From NCBI RefSeq assembly GCF_000283155.1, contig NW_004454175.1:705761-769760 (forward strand): a stretch of DNA of 64,000 nt. The letters run 5' to 3'. Position numbers and translations under genes: made by a program. Under the pieces are notes generated by a model. The model saw nothing but the letters and a program-made list of their open reading frames with translations, did no database searches and was not told the DNA's origin. Positions 31,216 through 42,771 of the stretch are shown here, piece by piece. Source of the DNA: Ceratotherium simum simum (Eukaryota; Chordata; Mammalia; Perissodactyla; Rhinocerotidae). Position 1 is the first letter of the stretch. Each line of letters starts with the position of its first letter.

Positions 31216-32559
31216 AAAGTAATACTACACCTTGTATTCTTTTCTTAAAGCTTTCTTTTAATTTCTGTTTTGTAAATGTGATAAAATATTATGTTAAAAA
31301 GCTTCTTTTAAAACAACAAACAATACATTTTACCTTTCATGTCCATTATAGTAAGAAATTCCTATTTCAGAGATCAGAGCAGCAATTGTGCTGTCTCATC
31401 AAATTCATTGAACTAAAATTTTGCCAAAAAGGAGAAGGCCCAGTTCCCATTCTCATTATGAAGCATTTCTCTTTATGAAGCATCAGTAAGGAATTCCAAG
31501 TTATTAAATTGTACCTGACTCTGGTTCCTGACACGGGTGTCCCCCGTAACAAGATACTGTAACAAGAAGGCTACTACTTCGGGTGTGGCTGCCGAACCCA
31601 GTTTATGAGGCACACGCCCCAGCCACCCCTCTCCATAAAAGAAATGCAGGGGCCTTCAGGGACTTGCCCACACAGGAACCCAGGTTTTCTGCTTCCAGTC
31701 ACTGCTCCTACTTTTCCCATACCGCCTCTCCAGCAAAATGCTAGAACTCTCTAGTCAAAAAGAAGAAAAGATCACACTCTTGAAATTCATCAAAATGGAA
31801 TTTCTCCTATATGTTCCCTATGCAAGAAAGCTCTATTCAAAGAAACGCCCCCACATTCTGATGTTTAACCAAAGCACCTTGGGCTTTATAATGGGGCCAG
31901 AAATATGACAGGACCTGGCTCGGTTCCAAGATCTTCCATCCTTCCTGCTAGCCATCAAAAAGAAAAGCTCCCTCTCCCCGACTCCTCCCTCTCGGCGGTC
32001 TCTCCCCCAGCTCGGACTTTCTTGTGGTATTTCAAAACATTTCCTCGTGAACCTGGACAAAACCTGAACAATCAAGGCTGTGGAGAACTGGAATGTTGTT
32101 TCCTGAACAATTTGAAACCTAAAAATAAATGAGTGCCTGTGTGTTCCGTTTGAGCTTTGGATGAAAGCCCAAAACGACTTTCCTTTGCGCCTGAACTGGT
32201 TTGCCCATACCTGTGCAAAGGAAACACCCTTCCTTTGGTGGAAATTGCGTGGTTATTGTTCTGTGTGCCTTAGGTTTTTTGGTGTTATTAAAGAGCATTC
32301 CCCTGAGGGCAAGAGATGTACCTGGGTGATGGATCACAGAGAACAAAGGAAGGCATGGAGGGAGTGATTAGTCAGAAGGGACTGGATGGCCAGCGGACTC
32401 TGCCATTCAGGCGAGCTGGGCGCCAGTCTCCCTAAAGCCTGGTCAATATGCTGGTAAGAGAGCCAGAGGACATGTGAAAAAGCTAGAAGGCCATGTGGGA
32501 GCCGTCAGGGGTGGTTAATGTGGATCTGGCCTTGGGAGAAGATGGAGCTTGCTATCAGC
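31216..32559. other. Non-coding stretch
   Basis: AT-rich to 31500, then mixed. Several opposite-strand open frames of 60-80 codons (31833-32075 minus, 31905-32132 plus, 32119-32346 minus, 32161-32367 plus) overlap one another and have no splice support. Confidence 0.45.
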
Positions 32560-32850
32560 TGGTACCACACAGTGGCTAAGAGAGAGGGCTCTGCAGCCAG
32601 CCTGCACTGGGTTTGGAATTCAGCTCCTCCGTTTTCCAGCTGGCTGACCTTGAGTAAGTAACCTGACTTCTCCAGTCTGTTTCCCCACATCTAAAGTGGG
32701 GATAATCACAGCTAACATTGATCAAGCACCTTCCACAAGCTAGACCCTGTTCTGAGAGCTCTCTGTTTAATCTTCCAGACAACCATATATTTCTGGAATG
32801 AAGGGTAAAGAAAAGGATTAAATGAAATAAGACGTAAAATATGTTGTGTC
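32560..32850 (+). mobile_element. MIR pieces
   Basis: CACAGTGGCTAAGAGAGAGGGCTCTGCAGCCAGCCTGCACTGGG, CAGCTGGCTGACCTTGAGTAAGTAACCTGACTTCTCC, CATCTAAAGTGGGGATAATCACAG, then AAGGATTAAATGAAATAAGACG. A reversed MIR-like piece (AACATTGATCAAGCACCTTCCACAAGC) lies between. Confidence 0.75.
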
Positions 32851-32883
32851 TTGTTTAGCATCTAAAGGGATCGTTTTTGTTAA

Positions 32884-32920
32884 AGGATGGTTCTCTTTTT
32901 GCCTTAGATGTCTCAGCTGT
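32884..32920 (+). repeat. 37-bp direct repeat, copy 1
   Basis: AGGATGGTTCTCTTTTTGCC...CTCAGCTGT is identical over 37 bases to 33630-33666. Flanks differ. Confidence 0.95.
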
Positions 32921-33544
32921 TAACAAACACCAGTCATTTAAAACTGTTTTATAGATGACTTTGAGTTCACATTTCCAAAATGCCTATGGTGCAATAGAAA
33001 CGTTAAAAAAACATTGCCCATTTCTCTCTGTTAGCAGGGACTTGCTCGAGACGAGTTTCCTGATCAAATATTGAAGACATCAGAAGTGCAGGTTTCAATG
33101 AGAGCTGGATCAGCCTTCCCAGAACCAACCAAAGATGAGTCTCTAACATCGAGTGCAAACCCTGAGACTCACACACAGGCAAAGCAAAACAGCAAATCAG
33201 CACACATCGAGTGTTTACTCTGGGCCAAGAAAGAAGCATCCCCAGGCAGTGACTGCTCTCTTGGGGAAAAAGGAAAAAAGTTCTATGCTGACTCTAACCA
33301 GAAAGTTTCTTTAATGGTAAATATATTCTTATATAAGTTTCCATATTAATAATGTGGTTCAAATGGAAAAATTTTTAATATTCTACAGGAAATAATTTTT
33401 GACGTTGATTGTATTTCTCCCCCAGCCATGAACAAAGCTCCATCACCATTACCCTGGGAAAAGGAGCATATTGTTTTCTATATAAGAATGTAAGATGTTA
33501 GGCTAAGCTGAAAGGAAACTGGACTCGATGTTAACAGAAGGTGA

Positions 33545-33755
33545 TTTAGCATAAAATTCAAGGGTCTAGGCTTTGGGTCAGAAAACTCCACCCGTGGACC
33601 CTAGTTCTCCTTCTGAGATGTCAGACCTTAGGATGGTTCTCTTTTTGCCTTAGATGTCTCAGCTGTAAAGGGATCTACCTCACAGAATCACTATGAGAAA
33701 TAAGAGAGACTCTTGGAGCTAATGCTTATAGATTCTCAGTGAGACACTCAGATCG
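33545..33755 (+). mobile_element. MIR fragment containing direct-repeat copy 2
   Basis: GGGTCTAGGCTTTGGGTCAGAAAACTCC, GAGATGTCAGACCTTAGGATGG, TCTCAGCTGTAAAGGGATCTACCTCACAGAATCACTATGAGAAATAAG follow the MIR order. The 37-bp repeat at 33630-33666 fits the MIR alignment, so this copy is probably the original. Confidence 0.65.
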
Positions 33756-34384
33756 AACACATGCACTTAATCCATTTCCCTTCCGAAAGAAATGAACCTA
33801 GATATGAACTCATGAGGACAAGGAGTATGAGCAAGGAGACAATAATGGACAAAAAATGTCCACAAATTTTAAGGAGATAGAAAGTGGATGGAGGAAGGGT
33901 AACCGACTCAGCAGAGTTTATTCAGAGAGGAGTAACAACGAGAAGCAAACTGAATTGCTCCCACAGAACCTCAGAAAGACTTAGGGACTGAGGCCACAGG
34001 GGCCTAGGAATTTGTGGGTGAGGCATGAGGGGGAAACAGCGGACGTGAGTGGAAGGCAGAGTGGGTGGACCCCAGATTCTCTCCTGACCCCAAGCAGCAG
34101 CCAACTACCATTCTCCCATCTCCAGAGGTTACTGAAGCTATACTCCCTGGAGAAATGAAGGCAGAGAGGCATGAACGAGGATGGGAGTGAGCTATAGGAC
34201 CACAAATGGGGATTCCACGAAAGTCTGCCTGCTGAATGACAAGACCCCTGGCCCATTCCCCTGTCCTGCTCCCAGATGCTGACAGCCAGGCACATACTTC
34301 CACCATCCTTCCTCAACCCCAATCCTCCCCCAACAAAAGACTGAAGGACTCATTTTTAGAGAAACTGAACATCTTCAAATAACC
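33756..34384. other. Non-coding stretch
   Basis: Mixed sequence with overlapping minus frames (33922-34104, 33981-34322, 34004-34306). A donor-like site near 34291 and an acceptor near 34367 on the minus strand enclose a low-complexity G-rich segment, which I rejected. Confidence 0.4.
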
Positions 34385-34847
34385 ACACAGTGAAATAAGT
34401 CAGACAGAGAAAGACAGATATTGTATGATCCCACTTATATGTGAAATCTGAAAAAAACAAACTCATGGAAAAAGAGATCAGATTTGTGGGTACCAGAGGC
34501 AGGGGGCAGGGGAAACGGGTGAAGGGGGTCAAAAGGTACACACTTCCAGTTATAAGATAAATAGGTACTGGGGATGTGATGTACAGCATGATGACTGTAG
34601 TTAACACTGCTGTATGGTATGTTTGAAAGTTGCTAAGAGAGTAGATCCTAAGAGTTCTCATCACAAAGAAAGAAAAATTTGTTAACTATGAGGTGGATGT
34701 AACTACTATTAGATGGATGTTAACTAAACTGTATCGTGGTAATCATTTCACAATGTATATACGTAGAGTCATTATGCTGTACACTTTAAACTTACACAGT
34801 GTTGAGTGTCAATTATATCTCAATAAAACTGAAAAAAAAAAAAACAA
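34385..34847 (+). mobile_element. L1 3' end with poly(A)
   Basis: CAGTGAAATAAGTCAGACAGAGAAAGACAGATATTGTATGATCCCACTTATATG (end of ORF2), then GATGTACAGCATGATGACTGTAGTTAACACTGC, TTGCTAAGAGAGTAGATCCTAAGAGTTCTCATCAC, AATTATATCTCAATAAAACTG and an A run at 34833-34844. Strongly 5'-truncated. Confidence 0.9.
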
Positions 34848-34979
34848 GAATCCTACATTTGAGGGTCCCCCCCTCAAAAAAGCCAGCCAGCCACCCAGTC
34901 AGTCTGCAGTGAAAAAAAAAAACAGTTGTCAAGCCTATATATTCATTCAGAGTTTTCTATCAGCTTGTTAGCGCCTCAC

Positions 34980-35033
34980 CTTCTAATATGAATGGAGAAC
35001 CAAGGGTCACCAGAAACCTCAGGAACATGCAGC
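34980..35033 (-). CDS. Candidate internal exon
   Basis: The minus-strand acceptor has an exceptionally long pyrimidine tract (CGTTTGTTTCTTTTGTTCTC, then TGTTGTTCCTGCTGGAG). 54 bases follow, then the donor TTAGAAG/GTGAGGCGC. Two frames are open. The phase 2 to 2 reading is LHVPEVSGDPWFSIHIR; the phase 1 to 1 reading is hydrophobic and starts CMFLRFLVTLGSPF. The splice sites are better than the peptide evidence. It falls between 44840-45045 and 25271-25321 on the same strand, but an extra exon is needed to change phase after 45045. Family not recognised. Confidence 0.42.
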
Positions 35034-35254
35034 CTCCAGCAGGAACAACAGAGAACAAAAGAAACAAACGGGGGGAAAACAATTAGACGGAGAAACAAAT
35101 CAGGAACTGAAAGATTTGTTTTTAATCCTTAGAAAGAAAATGTTATAGCCATGAAACAAGAATAGGCTACTTTTTTCTTAAGAAAGAAACCATTAGAGAA
35201 TATAATAAATGTTTTATAATTGGTAGCTATTGTTAACATCATTTTTTTTACTAC

Positions 35255-35675
35255 GTGCTACCCCATATGGCTGTCCCCCATAGACGCCTTTTCTTAAGTC
35301 CACTGCACAAAGACTTCCTCACTCCTCATCCTCCAGCCTGTCTGGCCCCCTTACTGTGTCTCAAGAAGCAAGTCAGCTTCTGGTCCTTTCTGCTTGCTTA
35401 CCCTCTGCCTGGACCACTGCATGGCTGGCTCCACTTCATTGCAAGAGGCCTTCTCTAATCTCCCAGCTAAAACAGGACCTCTTACAATATCTCTCTTCCT
35501 CTCTTTTTCCTGCTTCCTTTTCTCCACAGCACTTATCACTGTAAATGATGAGTTATGTGATTTCTTTGTTGCTGTGTCACCTCTGGCTCCAAGAAGAGCA
35601 GGCCCCAGCACTTAGTATAATGACTCTTACATGGCAGGTTCTCCAAATATCTGTTGAATGGGGAAATAAATAAAT
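35255..35675 (+). mobile_element. L2 3' region
   Basis: CTGCTTGCTTACCCTCTGCCTGGACCACTGCATGGCTGGCTCC, CAAGAGGCCTTCTCTAATCTCCC, TCCACAGCACTTATCACTGTAAATGATGAG and the terminal GTTCTCCAAATATCTGTTGAATGGGGAAATAAATAAATT are L2. Confidence 0.8.
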
Positions 35676-36214
35676 TTTCACTGTATTGGGGCAAAAGTAT
35701 GACTGCAAATATTCAACAGAACATATAAACCATTCTTTTCTGTCCTTGAGGGGTCAAAGAGCCAAAGGCAGTGAGGTTTCCACTTGGGTTGCTGCTTAAA
35801 ATATAAATTATAGATTATATTTCCTTTAATCTGAGCTCTGGTGGAGGAAAATATAAGCATTAACTTTATTTACCATTAAGATAACTGGAAATTCTAGGGG
35901 CAAATATATTCATAAAACATGACAATTGTTTTCTAAATTAAAAAAAAAAAAAAAAAAAAACCTGATTTTAGAAGAGACACATATACTCTATGGGCAAGTC
36001 TTTAGTTGGGCAAGAACTCCAAGTCAGACCATTCCAGTTTTAGAGTTTTTCAGAGGATGGGCTCGTTGGGGAAGACTTTATTTAGCCCAGAGGAGTGAAT
36101 ACTCTCTGTGCTTTTTCTTTTCCACCTGCCACAGGCATAAACAAATAAAAGGCAACCTGATTCCAATGGTTTTTTTTTAATAGTTTTAAATTCTTCAGTC
36201 AAATCTTTTATTCG
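35676..36214. other. Non-coding stretch with a long A run
   Basis: About 21 A residues at 35940-35960 without an obvious retroelement body upstream. The rest is AT-rich with no exon. Confidence 0.5.
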
Positions 36215-36335
36215 AGCTGCTATTCACAAGCAATAATCTTGTAGACTCTGCACTGGGAAGTCATCAAGGTCAAACTCGCTGTTTTACAGAGAAGAAAATT
36301 GAGGCATAAGGAGTAAGTTGTCCAAGTTTACAGAG
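36215..36335 (-). mobile_element. MIR-like fragment
   Basis: GTTTTACAGAGAAGAAAATTGAGGCATAAGGAGTAAGTTGTCCAAG matches reversed MIR, weakly diverged. Confidence 0.55.
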
Positions 36336-36479
36336 ATCATCATGGCCGTCTGGGGCCTCCAGCCTCCGGGCCTGTCACCACCTGGTAGGAGTTGGCCCTC
36401 GTGGGAGGCCCTGTCCACCAGGGCTGGGTGTTTATTGAAACTTGAGAGGGAGCCACTGGGTATAGCCACAGGGTTCCAA

Positions 36480-36975
36480 ACCAGACAGAGTATCTGCCCT
36501 CAGGCAGCTAACATTCTCCTGTGAGAGACAGACAATAAACTGATAAAGAAGCCAGATAATTTCCATTTCTGACAAGCACTATGAAGGATAAAATAGGCTA
36601 CAAGGAATAACTAGGGTAGAAGATGTGAAGGAGAGGGCCTCTCGAGGAGGTGAGAACTGAGTTAAGACCTGAATGACGAGGAGGGGCAGCATGGAAGACT
36701 TAGGGGAAGGACTGCAAAGGCCTGACGGGGGAACCAGCTCCACACATTCGAGGGACAGAGAGAGCTGAAGCTTAATGGCAAAGGGTTGGGGAGAAGGTCT
36801 GAGATAAGATGATGGCTTGGGCCATAGATGGCTATGGCCATGGAGATGGTGAGAAGGACATATTCTGGGGTGGAGCCAACAGGAAGGAGTAGATATGGAG
36901 TCAAGAGAAAGAGAAGAAGCAAAGATAACACCTAGATTTGTGGAGGGTGGTGCCACTTACTGAGTTGGGCCACGC
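36480..36975 (-). mobile_element. L2 internal to 3' segment
   Basis: ATCTGCCCTCAGGCAGCTAACATTCTCC, GACAGACAATAAACTG, GAGCTGAGTTAAGACCTGAATGA-like GAACTGAGTTAAGACCTGAATG, GGAGCCAACAGGAAGG and GGTGGTGCCACTTACTGAG are reversed L2. The overlapping minus frames 36579-36956 and 36662-36931 are artefacts. Confidence 0.75.
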
Positions 36976-37079
36976 TTGGGGGAGAGAACTGTCTGTCTCT
37001 TGGGTCTGTCAAGACAGGTTACGTGTGAGATGTTTGTCAGCCGTCGAGTAATCACTGACCTTATTTCCACATTCTCATC

Positions 37080-37470
37080 CTGTGCCTCTCTCCCTCTCTC
37101 ACCAGATTTAGCCACTCTGGCCTTCTTTCTGTTCCTCAAACACACAAAACTCACTCCTGCCTCTGAGCCCTCACACATGCTGTTCCCTGTAGTAGAACTC
37201 CATACTTTGCATGACTTTGGTTTTTTCACCCTTCAGGCCTCAGCTTAAATGTCCTCCCTTCAGGAAGGCCTTTGCTAACTATCTCGTCTAAATTAGGACC
37301 CTCCCCTATTGTCCATCATAGCCCTCTCTTTCCTTCAAGGGCTTATCATAATTTGTAATCACCCATCAGTTTACTTTTATCATCTATCTCTCCTACAGAA
37401 TATAAGCGTTAGAGACCCGGCACCCAGCACAATGCAAGGCACATAATCAGTGCTCCATGAAAACGTGTTT
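37080..37470 (+). mobile_element. L2 3' region
   Basis: CACACATGCTGTTCCCTGTAG, CACCCTTCAGGCCTCAGCTTAAATGTCCTCCCTTCAGGAAGGCC, GGGCTTATCATAATTTGTAATC, TCCTACAGAATATAAGCG and CACATAATCAGTGCTCCATG follow L2 end to end. Confidence 0.85.
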
Positions 37471-37955
37471 AAAAGAACAGAGGGAAAAACAAAAGACGGA
37501 ATTTTTGACAAAAACGCACAAGGGCATTCTAGGAAGGGACAGTGCAAGCATGAATATGGGCCTGTGAGTGTGTGGGGGAGAAGGCCAGGAACTCAGCCTA
37601 ACTTCTGAGGCGGTTCTCAATGCCCCCTCTCCCAGCCCAGCCCTGTCCCAGCCAATTTGGCATCAAGCCCCTAAACTGTTCTCCTCTACATATAGCACAT
37701 GCCGCTCACCTGCAAGAATCTCAGGCATAAAGAAGGTACAAGGCTTAGTCTCCTGTGCCCACTGGCTCCCCAGGGGGCAGTCCCTCACCAAACCATTCCG
37801 AAGGCCAGAAGGGCAGCCCAGACCACCCTTGGCATGAGCTGAAGGTTAAGTACAGGATTGGAGTTGCAGTAAACAACATCACAGAGGGCAATATCCCCTG
37901 TCTGCATCAGGCATTTTAAAATCATCTTCAAAATATCTTGCTAAGAGAATTTAAT
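37471..37955. other. Non-coding stretch
   Basis: 37640-37850 is GC-rich. On the minus strand 37710-37761 has a strong donor (TTGCAG/GTGAGC) and a poor acceptor, so it was not called. No repeat was named. Confidence 0.4.
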
Positions 37956-37959
37956 CTTT

Positions 37960-38900
37960 TTGTAATGGACTTCACTTTTTCTAGCAGTTTCAGATTTACA
38001 GAAAATTGGCAAGAGAATACACAGAGTTCTCATATACCACATGCCTAGTTTTCCCTATTATTAACATCTTACACGAATATGGTAAATTTGTTACGATTAA
38101 TGAACCAGCATTGATATGTTATTTTTAATTAAAGTCCATATTTTATTCAGATTTCCTTGGTTTTAACCCAATGTCCTTTTTCTGTTACAGGATCCCATCC
38201 AGGACACCACGATACATTTAGTCATTAGGTCTCCTTAGGCTCCTCTTGGCTTGGACAGTTTTTCAGACTTTCTTTGTTTTTGATGACTTTCACAGTTTTC
38301 AGGAGTTCTGGGCGGCTATTTTTTAGAATGCTCTTGTATTGGGATTATGAGGGCTTAGGAGGAAGACCACAGAGGCAAAGTGTCATTTTTATCATCACAT
38401 GGTATCAAGAATGCATGCTATCAACTTGACTTATCATTATCGATGTTGACTTAGGTAGTATTTATCAGATTTCTCCACTAAAGTTTACTCATTTTTCCCC
38501 CCTTTCCACATTGTACTCTTTGGAAAGAGGTCGCTCTGCACAGCCCACGTTTAAGGAGCAGGGAGTTATGTCCTGCCTCCTTGAGGGTCAGGTATCCACA
38601 AAAATTATTTGGAATTTCTCTGCACAGTACATTTGTCTCTTCTCCACTTATTTATTTACTCAATCACGTATTTATATCAGTATGGACATCAGATATTTAT
38701 TTTACACTTTGGTTATAATCCAATACTACATTATTTTGTTGCCGCAATGGCTCCAGTGTGGGCTGTTGAGAGCTCTTTCAGTTGATTCCTGCCCACTTTG
38801 ACATATCCCCAATCAATGTAGGGTTTGGTTTGGTTTGGTTTTAAGCACTTTTCTACTTTCTGGCACTACAAGATGCAACCTGTTTCTTAAATCACGCCGT
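37960..38900 (-). mobile_element. Long L1M-type 3' UTR segment
   Basis: TCTAGCAGTTTCAGATTTACAGAAAATTGGCAAGAGAATACACAGAG, CCATCCAGGACACCACGATACATTTAGTCATTAGGTCTCCTTAGGC, TATTTATCAGATTTCTCCACTAAAG, TTGTACTCTTTGGAAAGAGGTCGCTCTGCACAGCCCACG, GTTGAGAGCTCTTTCAGTTG. This is a well-known old L1 region in reverse, about 940 bases. It includes a (GGTTT)n stretch at 38820-38843. Confidence 0.8.
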
Positions 38901-39984
38901 TCGCAGACCCTGATTTAAGGTGGCCCCAGAAGTAGGTAATTAAAGGGATGTCCCTGCTTTTTATCCATGGAAAGGGATATTTCTAGACTGTTTGGCTCGC
39001 TGATGCTCACTTTCATGAGGCTTTTGCTTTGCTTCTCAAAGGAGGTCATTGGTCAAGTGCCAAAGGGCACAGGAAGCCCCAGGACACAAGAAATGCTAGA
39101 CTGTACTAGGAAGGGTGTCAATAACAGAGTCAGAAGGACTGAGATTCGCTGTGGCCTCCATACTGCTAAGTTACCTTAGAGGAGGTCACTCCACATCTCT
39201 GAGCCCCAGTTTCCTCATATGTTCCTTGCAGGGCTCTGTGAAGATGAAATGTAATGCACATGAAACACCTAGCACAGTGCCAGGCCCCAAATTGTTGCTT
39301 TAAAAAATGGTGAGTCTCGCAGGAGAAAGAAGGAGAGAGCCGTCCATTCTATAGGGATCTCAGGGTTGGAAGGAAGAATAACTGGCTTGCTCCAGCCTCT
39401 CCAACCAGCCAGGGCTCCATCAGTTCAAAACCAAATAAATGACTCATGAATTCTAATCCATTCTTCTAGTCTCAGCTTCCCTCCTTCATGCTGGGAGGTC
39501 AAATTACAGTATTTTATTATTTACCTCTTTACTCTGTATTTTATTTACTTCTGTTGTGCTGCCTAGTTTTTGGCGTTTTTTCAAAAGCCCCACTTGTTCC
39601 TACCTGCTATTTGTATTCTTGGTAAAACTGCCAATCGCTATAATGTACCTCTCCCAAGCTTCAGGAAGATTTCTATGTTGTATTCTTGCCACGCTGCTAG
39701 CTTCGTTAATCTGGAACTGAATGCTGAAATTCCGCTTACTATTTTGATCTATATGTTCTCTCAATGTGTTTGTCATTTTCCAGAATCAGAAATTCTGCTC
39801 CTGGATAAGTGGCTGCTCATGGTGGCCCTCACCAACCAACCACCAACTGAATAATAGAACAGGCCTTGATAGAATGAAGGTGGGTTGTATCAGACTTCTA
39901 AATCAACCTGAAATCAGGAAGAGCAAGAGTGCTAGAGTCAGCTGTCCTCTGTGCATGGATCCTTTGGTGCACAGTGTAAGTTGA
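38901..39984. other. Mixed stretch with a MIR
   Basis: 39120-39300 is a plus-strand MIR (ACTGCTAAGTTACCTTAGAGGAGGTCACTCCACATCTCTGAGCCCCAGTTTCCTC). The remainder is AT-rich. The plus frame 39570-39854 (94 codons) follows no convincing exon structure, although TTTGTCATTTTCCAG at 39780 is acceptor-like. Confidence 0.5.
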
Positions 39985-40125
39985 TGTCTGGCTTTGCTCC
40001 CCTAAGCCCCTTGAGCTCAAGGCCACCTATGTCTTGTTTACTGCTGTATCCCCACAGTGTAGCACAGTGCCTGACACATAGTAGGTGCCCAATAAATATT
40101 TATTAAATGAATGAATGAATGAGTT
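39985..40125 (+). mobile_element. L2 tail with (GAAT)n
   Basis: CTTGAGCTCAAGGCCACCTATGTCTTGTTTACTGCTGTATCCCCACAGTGTAGCACAGTGCC...TAAATATTTATTAAATGAATGAATGAATGAG. The terminal tetranucleotide repeat is the L2 end. Confidence 0.9.
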
Positions 40126-40340
40126 TTCCCAAAAAGTAGGCACTCCAACTTTTCTCTCATTTCCTGGTAGATGCAAAAGAGGTGCTCTTTCCCTTAGTCC
40201 AAAGATTGGCTCCATTTTATGTGGCCTGCCATGTTGATTGTCTTCTAAATGGTAATTTGAGTTAGAGATTGTGAGGCAGTGCTTCTGTCAGGGCCCAGGA
40301 AAGGAAAGGAGAGAACCAAGATGAATTCAAATAAGAATGT

Positions 40341-40705
40341 TGCTATAGACTGAATATTTGTGTTCCCTCAAAATTCATATGTTGAAACCTAATCGCCAAC
40401 ATGATGATGTTTGGAGGTGAGACTTTTGGGAAGTGATTAGGTCATAAGAATGAAACCCTCATGAATGGGATTAGTGCCATTATAAAAGAGACCCCAGAGA
40501 GTTCCCTCACTCCTTCCACCATGTGAAGACACAGCGAAAAGACAGCGTCTATGAATCAGGAAGCAGATTCTCACCAGACATTGAATCTGCTGGGGCCTTG
40601 ATCTTGGACTTCCCAGCCTCCAGAATGGTGAGAAATAAATTTCTGTTGTTTATAGGCCACCCAGTCTATGGTATTCTATTATAGCAGCCCAAACAGACTA
40701 AGATA
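40341..40705 (+). mobile_element. MLT1A-type MaLR LTR
   Basis: Starts TGCTATAGACTGAATATTTGTGTTCCCTCAAAATTCATATGTTGAAACC and ends TTTATAGGCCACCCAGTCTATGG...AACAGACTAAGATA. It is a nearly complete solo LTR of about 365 bases, in the opposite orientation to the copies at 26955 and 30784. Confidence 0.9.
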
Positions 40706-40714
40706 AGTGCCCTC

Positions 40715-41110
40715 TCCCCCGCTTCTCCCTTGAACTTTCCCAACAATTCATACCCTACATATTCTTCCAGGACTGGCCCCTGCCCAACACCAAGATGTGT
40801 CTCTTCCATGAAGCCTTCCCAGGCCCACTGATTTATCTTCCTTTAAATCTATAGCATTGATGACCTCTGAGGCTCATCCACATGACAGACTTACTCTTTG
40901 AAAACACCTCTTGTACTGTAATCTTCTCTCTTGTAATCTAATCCTTCATGATAATTTCACTTTTCATGTGTTCATATCTTATCTTCCCAACTACATTATA
41001 AATTCCTTGAGAGCAGAGATTGTGTCTCATATTTCCTGATGGTTCTCTCTGTCCTGGAGCCACCTGTGGCACATGGAAATTCTTTCTAAAGTCATCCACC
41101 TTTAAGGCAC
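40715..41110 (+). mobile_element. L2 3' region
   Basis: CCAGGACTGGCCCCTGCCC, CTCTTCCATGAAGCCTTCCCAGG, CTATAGCATTGATGACC, TTCCTTGAGAGCAGAGATTGTGTCTC are L2-like in order. Confidence 0.65.
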
Positions 41111-42263
41111 TAGGCTTCATCGCTTCATAAAAAAGTAGGAGAAAGGAGGATGAGGTGAGAAGGGCAGAGAGAGGATAGAGAGAGGATAGGGCAAGACAAA
41201 GAACATGACATAATCAAAATAAAAAGAATTGAGCCAAGACAAGCCCTGACAATAGATTAGGTTAAATTCCACTGAAATACTGAGTGGATAAAAACCCAGT
41301 GTTGCCAGAAAAGAAAGGGCAAAGCGCTGTGAACCAGTTTAACAATCCCCTCACTGCCTTACTCATACATTTCACTGCTAAATAGTAGAACCCCCTTCAC
41401 ACAATCGCCAACAACCTGCCTTGCACTGGAGTTGCATTGAATTAAATATTCTTTCAAATAATAGACACTTCACTACCTGGAAATCATAGAACCATAGGTT
41501 TTCCAAGCTGGAAGTGATATCAGAGACCAGTCAAGTTGACAATTCTAAATGTAAATAGGTCCAGTGTCTCCTTTGAAAATATATGTGACCCTCTGGAAAT
41601 GGTATGGAAAACCTAGTATAAGCCCATGTAAACTTTTCTAGGAAGAAAATTTACAAATTTCATCAGATTCTTAAAAGGATCATGCTGCCAAAATGTTACA
41701 GATCCCTACCCTTGGCTAAGTCCTTGATGTTACAGACCAGAAACTCTGACCCAGAAAGGGTAGCAAGTGTACCCAAGGAAATAGAGCCAGGTGGTAAAAG
41801 AACCAGAATTACAACTCGATTCTCCTGACTTCTAGCTGCCACTTTTCCCCCTGCACTTACACTCCTCCCTTTTTTGTTATAAAGAGATTTTCTTTGTGAC
41901 ACTATTTGCTCTAACGGGATTTGCCCTGTGGTGTTCTGGATGCTTTGCTCTGTTACACGTTAAGCGTCTTCTATTTGCCTGCTTTCCTTCACCCTAATGA
42001 TGCCCACAGAGATGTCATTTTCTCACTTCTCTTTTTCTATTATCACCTCATCTGGCCTTTGCCCACTCTCTTTTCTGCTACACGTGGCACGTCTCTGGGT
42101 GCCCTTTTGTCCTCCCATTCTGATTTTATGAGAAGTATTTATTTCCATGTTTTCTGTGTTTGCCTGGATGTATTCTTAGGGAGCTGATGGTAAAACTCTT
42201 CTGTCTCAGCAGGAAACGATTGCTCACAGCAATTACGCCTGCTGTCTTCCTTTTCATTTTCCT
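41111..42263. other. Non-coding stretch with a MIR fragment
   Basis: 41640-41860 is a reversed MIR-like piece (GTTACAGACCAGAAACTCTGACCCAGAAAGGGTAGCAAGTGTACCCAAGG). GAGAGGATAGA is repeated at 41172-41192. The rest is pyrimidine-rich and unidentified. Confidence 0.45.
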
Positions 42264-42467
42264 TCAGCTCTTGATGAAATTGTGTTTCCAGAAACCCTTT
42301 GAATTCTTTCTCAGACTCTTACATAACTCAGTGTATTCAGCCATTTCTTTTCCATCCATATTTTTTTGTTTGTTTGGTTGGTTGGGCATTTGGCTCATTT
42401 TCTCTCCAAATAATTTGGCAGCTATTTTATCTTCAGTTTCTCTCACACTGTAGATGACCTCCTGCAT
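42264..42467 (-). pseudogene. Possible LINE-derived reading-frame fragment
   Basis: A 67-codon minus frame with EDKIAAKLFGEKM and MAEYTELCKSLRK. The last motif recalls the basic YxELCKxxRK segment between endonuclease and reverse transcriptase domains in some non-LTR retrotransposons (RTE or L1 type). No further domain is visible, so the class is uncertain. Confidence 0.3.
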
Positions 42468-42723
42468 CCAGATGGGTGGCTCAAGGTTCAGTCGGATTTG
42501 GCTGGTATTTGTATCATTAGAGGCAGAATGAGTCTAGTTGTGTTGTTTGTGAGTCTGTTTTGTTGATTTGTTGTTGGAGGGGTACTTTTTGTTTGTTTGT
42601 TTACTCTTTGGGGGGAAGGAATGTTAATTTTGCGTCAAGTCTTAGGGCTAGAATTTAGAATGTGTTCTTTTGCTCCAAGTTATATCCTTGATACTTTTGA
42701 ACAGCTTGCCCCTTAGGCAAAGC

Positions 42724-42771
<48 letters not shown>

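Noticed and set aside
37710..37761. Minus-strand exon-like segment with donor TTGCAG/GTGAGC
   Set aside because: The acceptor (CCCCCTGGGGAGCCAG) has a poor pyrimidine tract. Its phase would fit between neighbours, but that alone is not enough.
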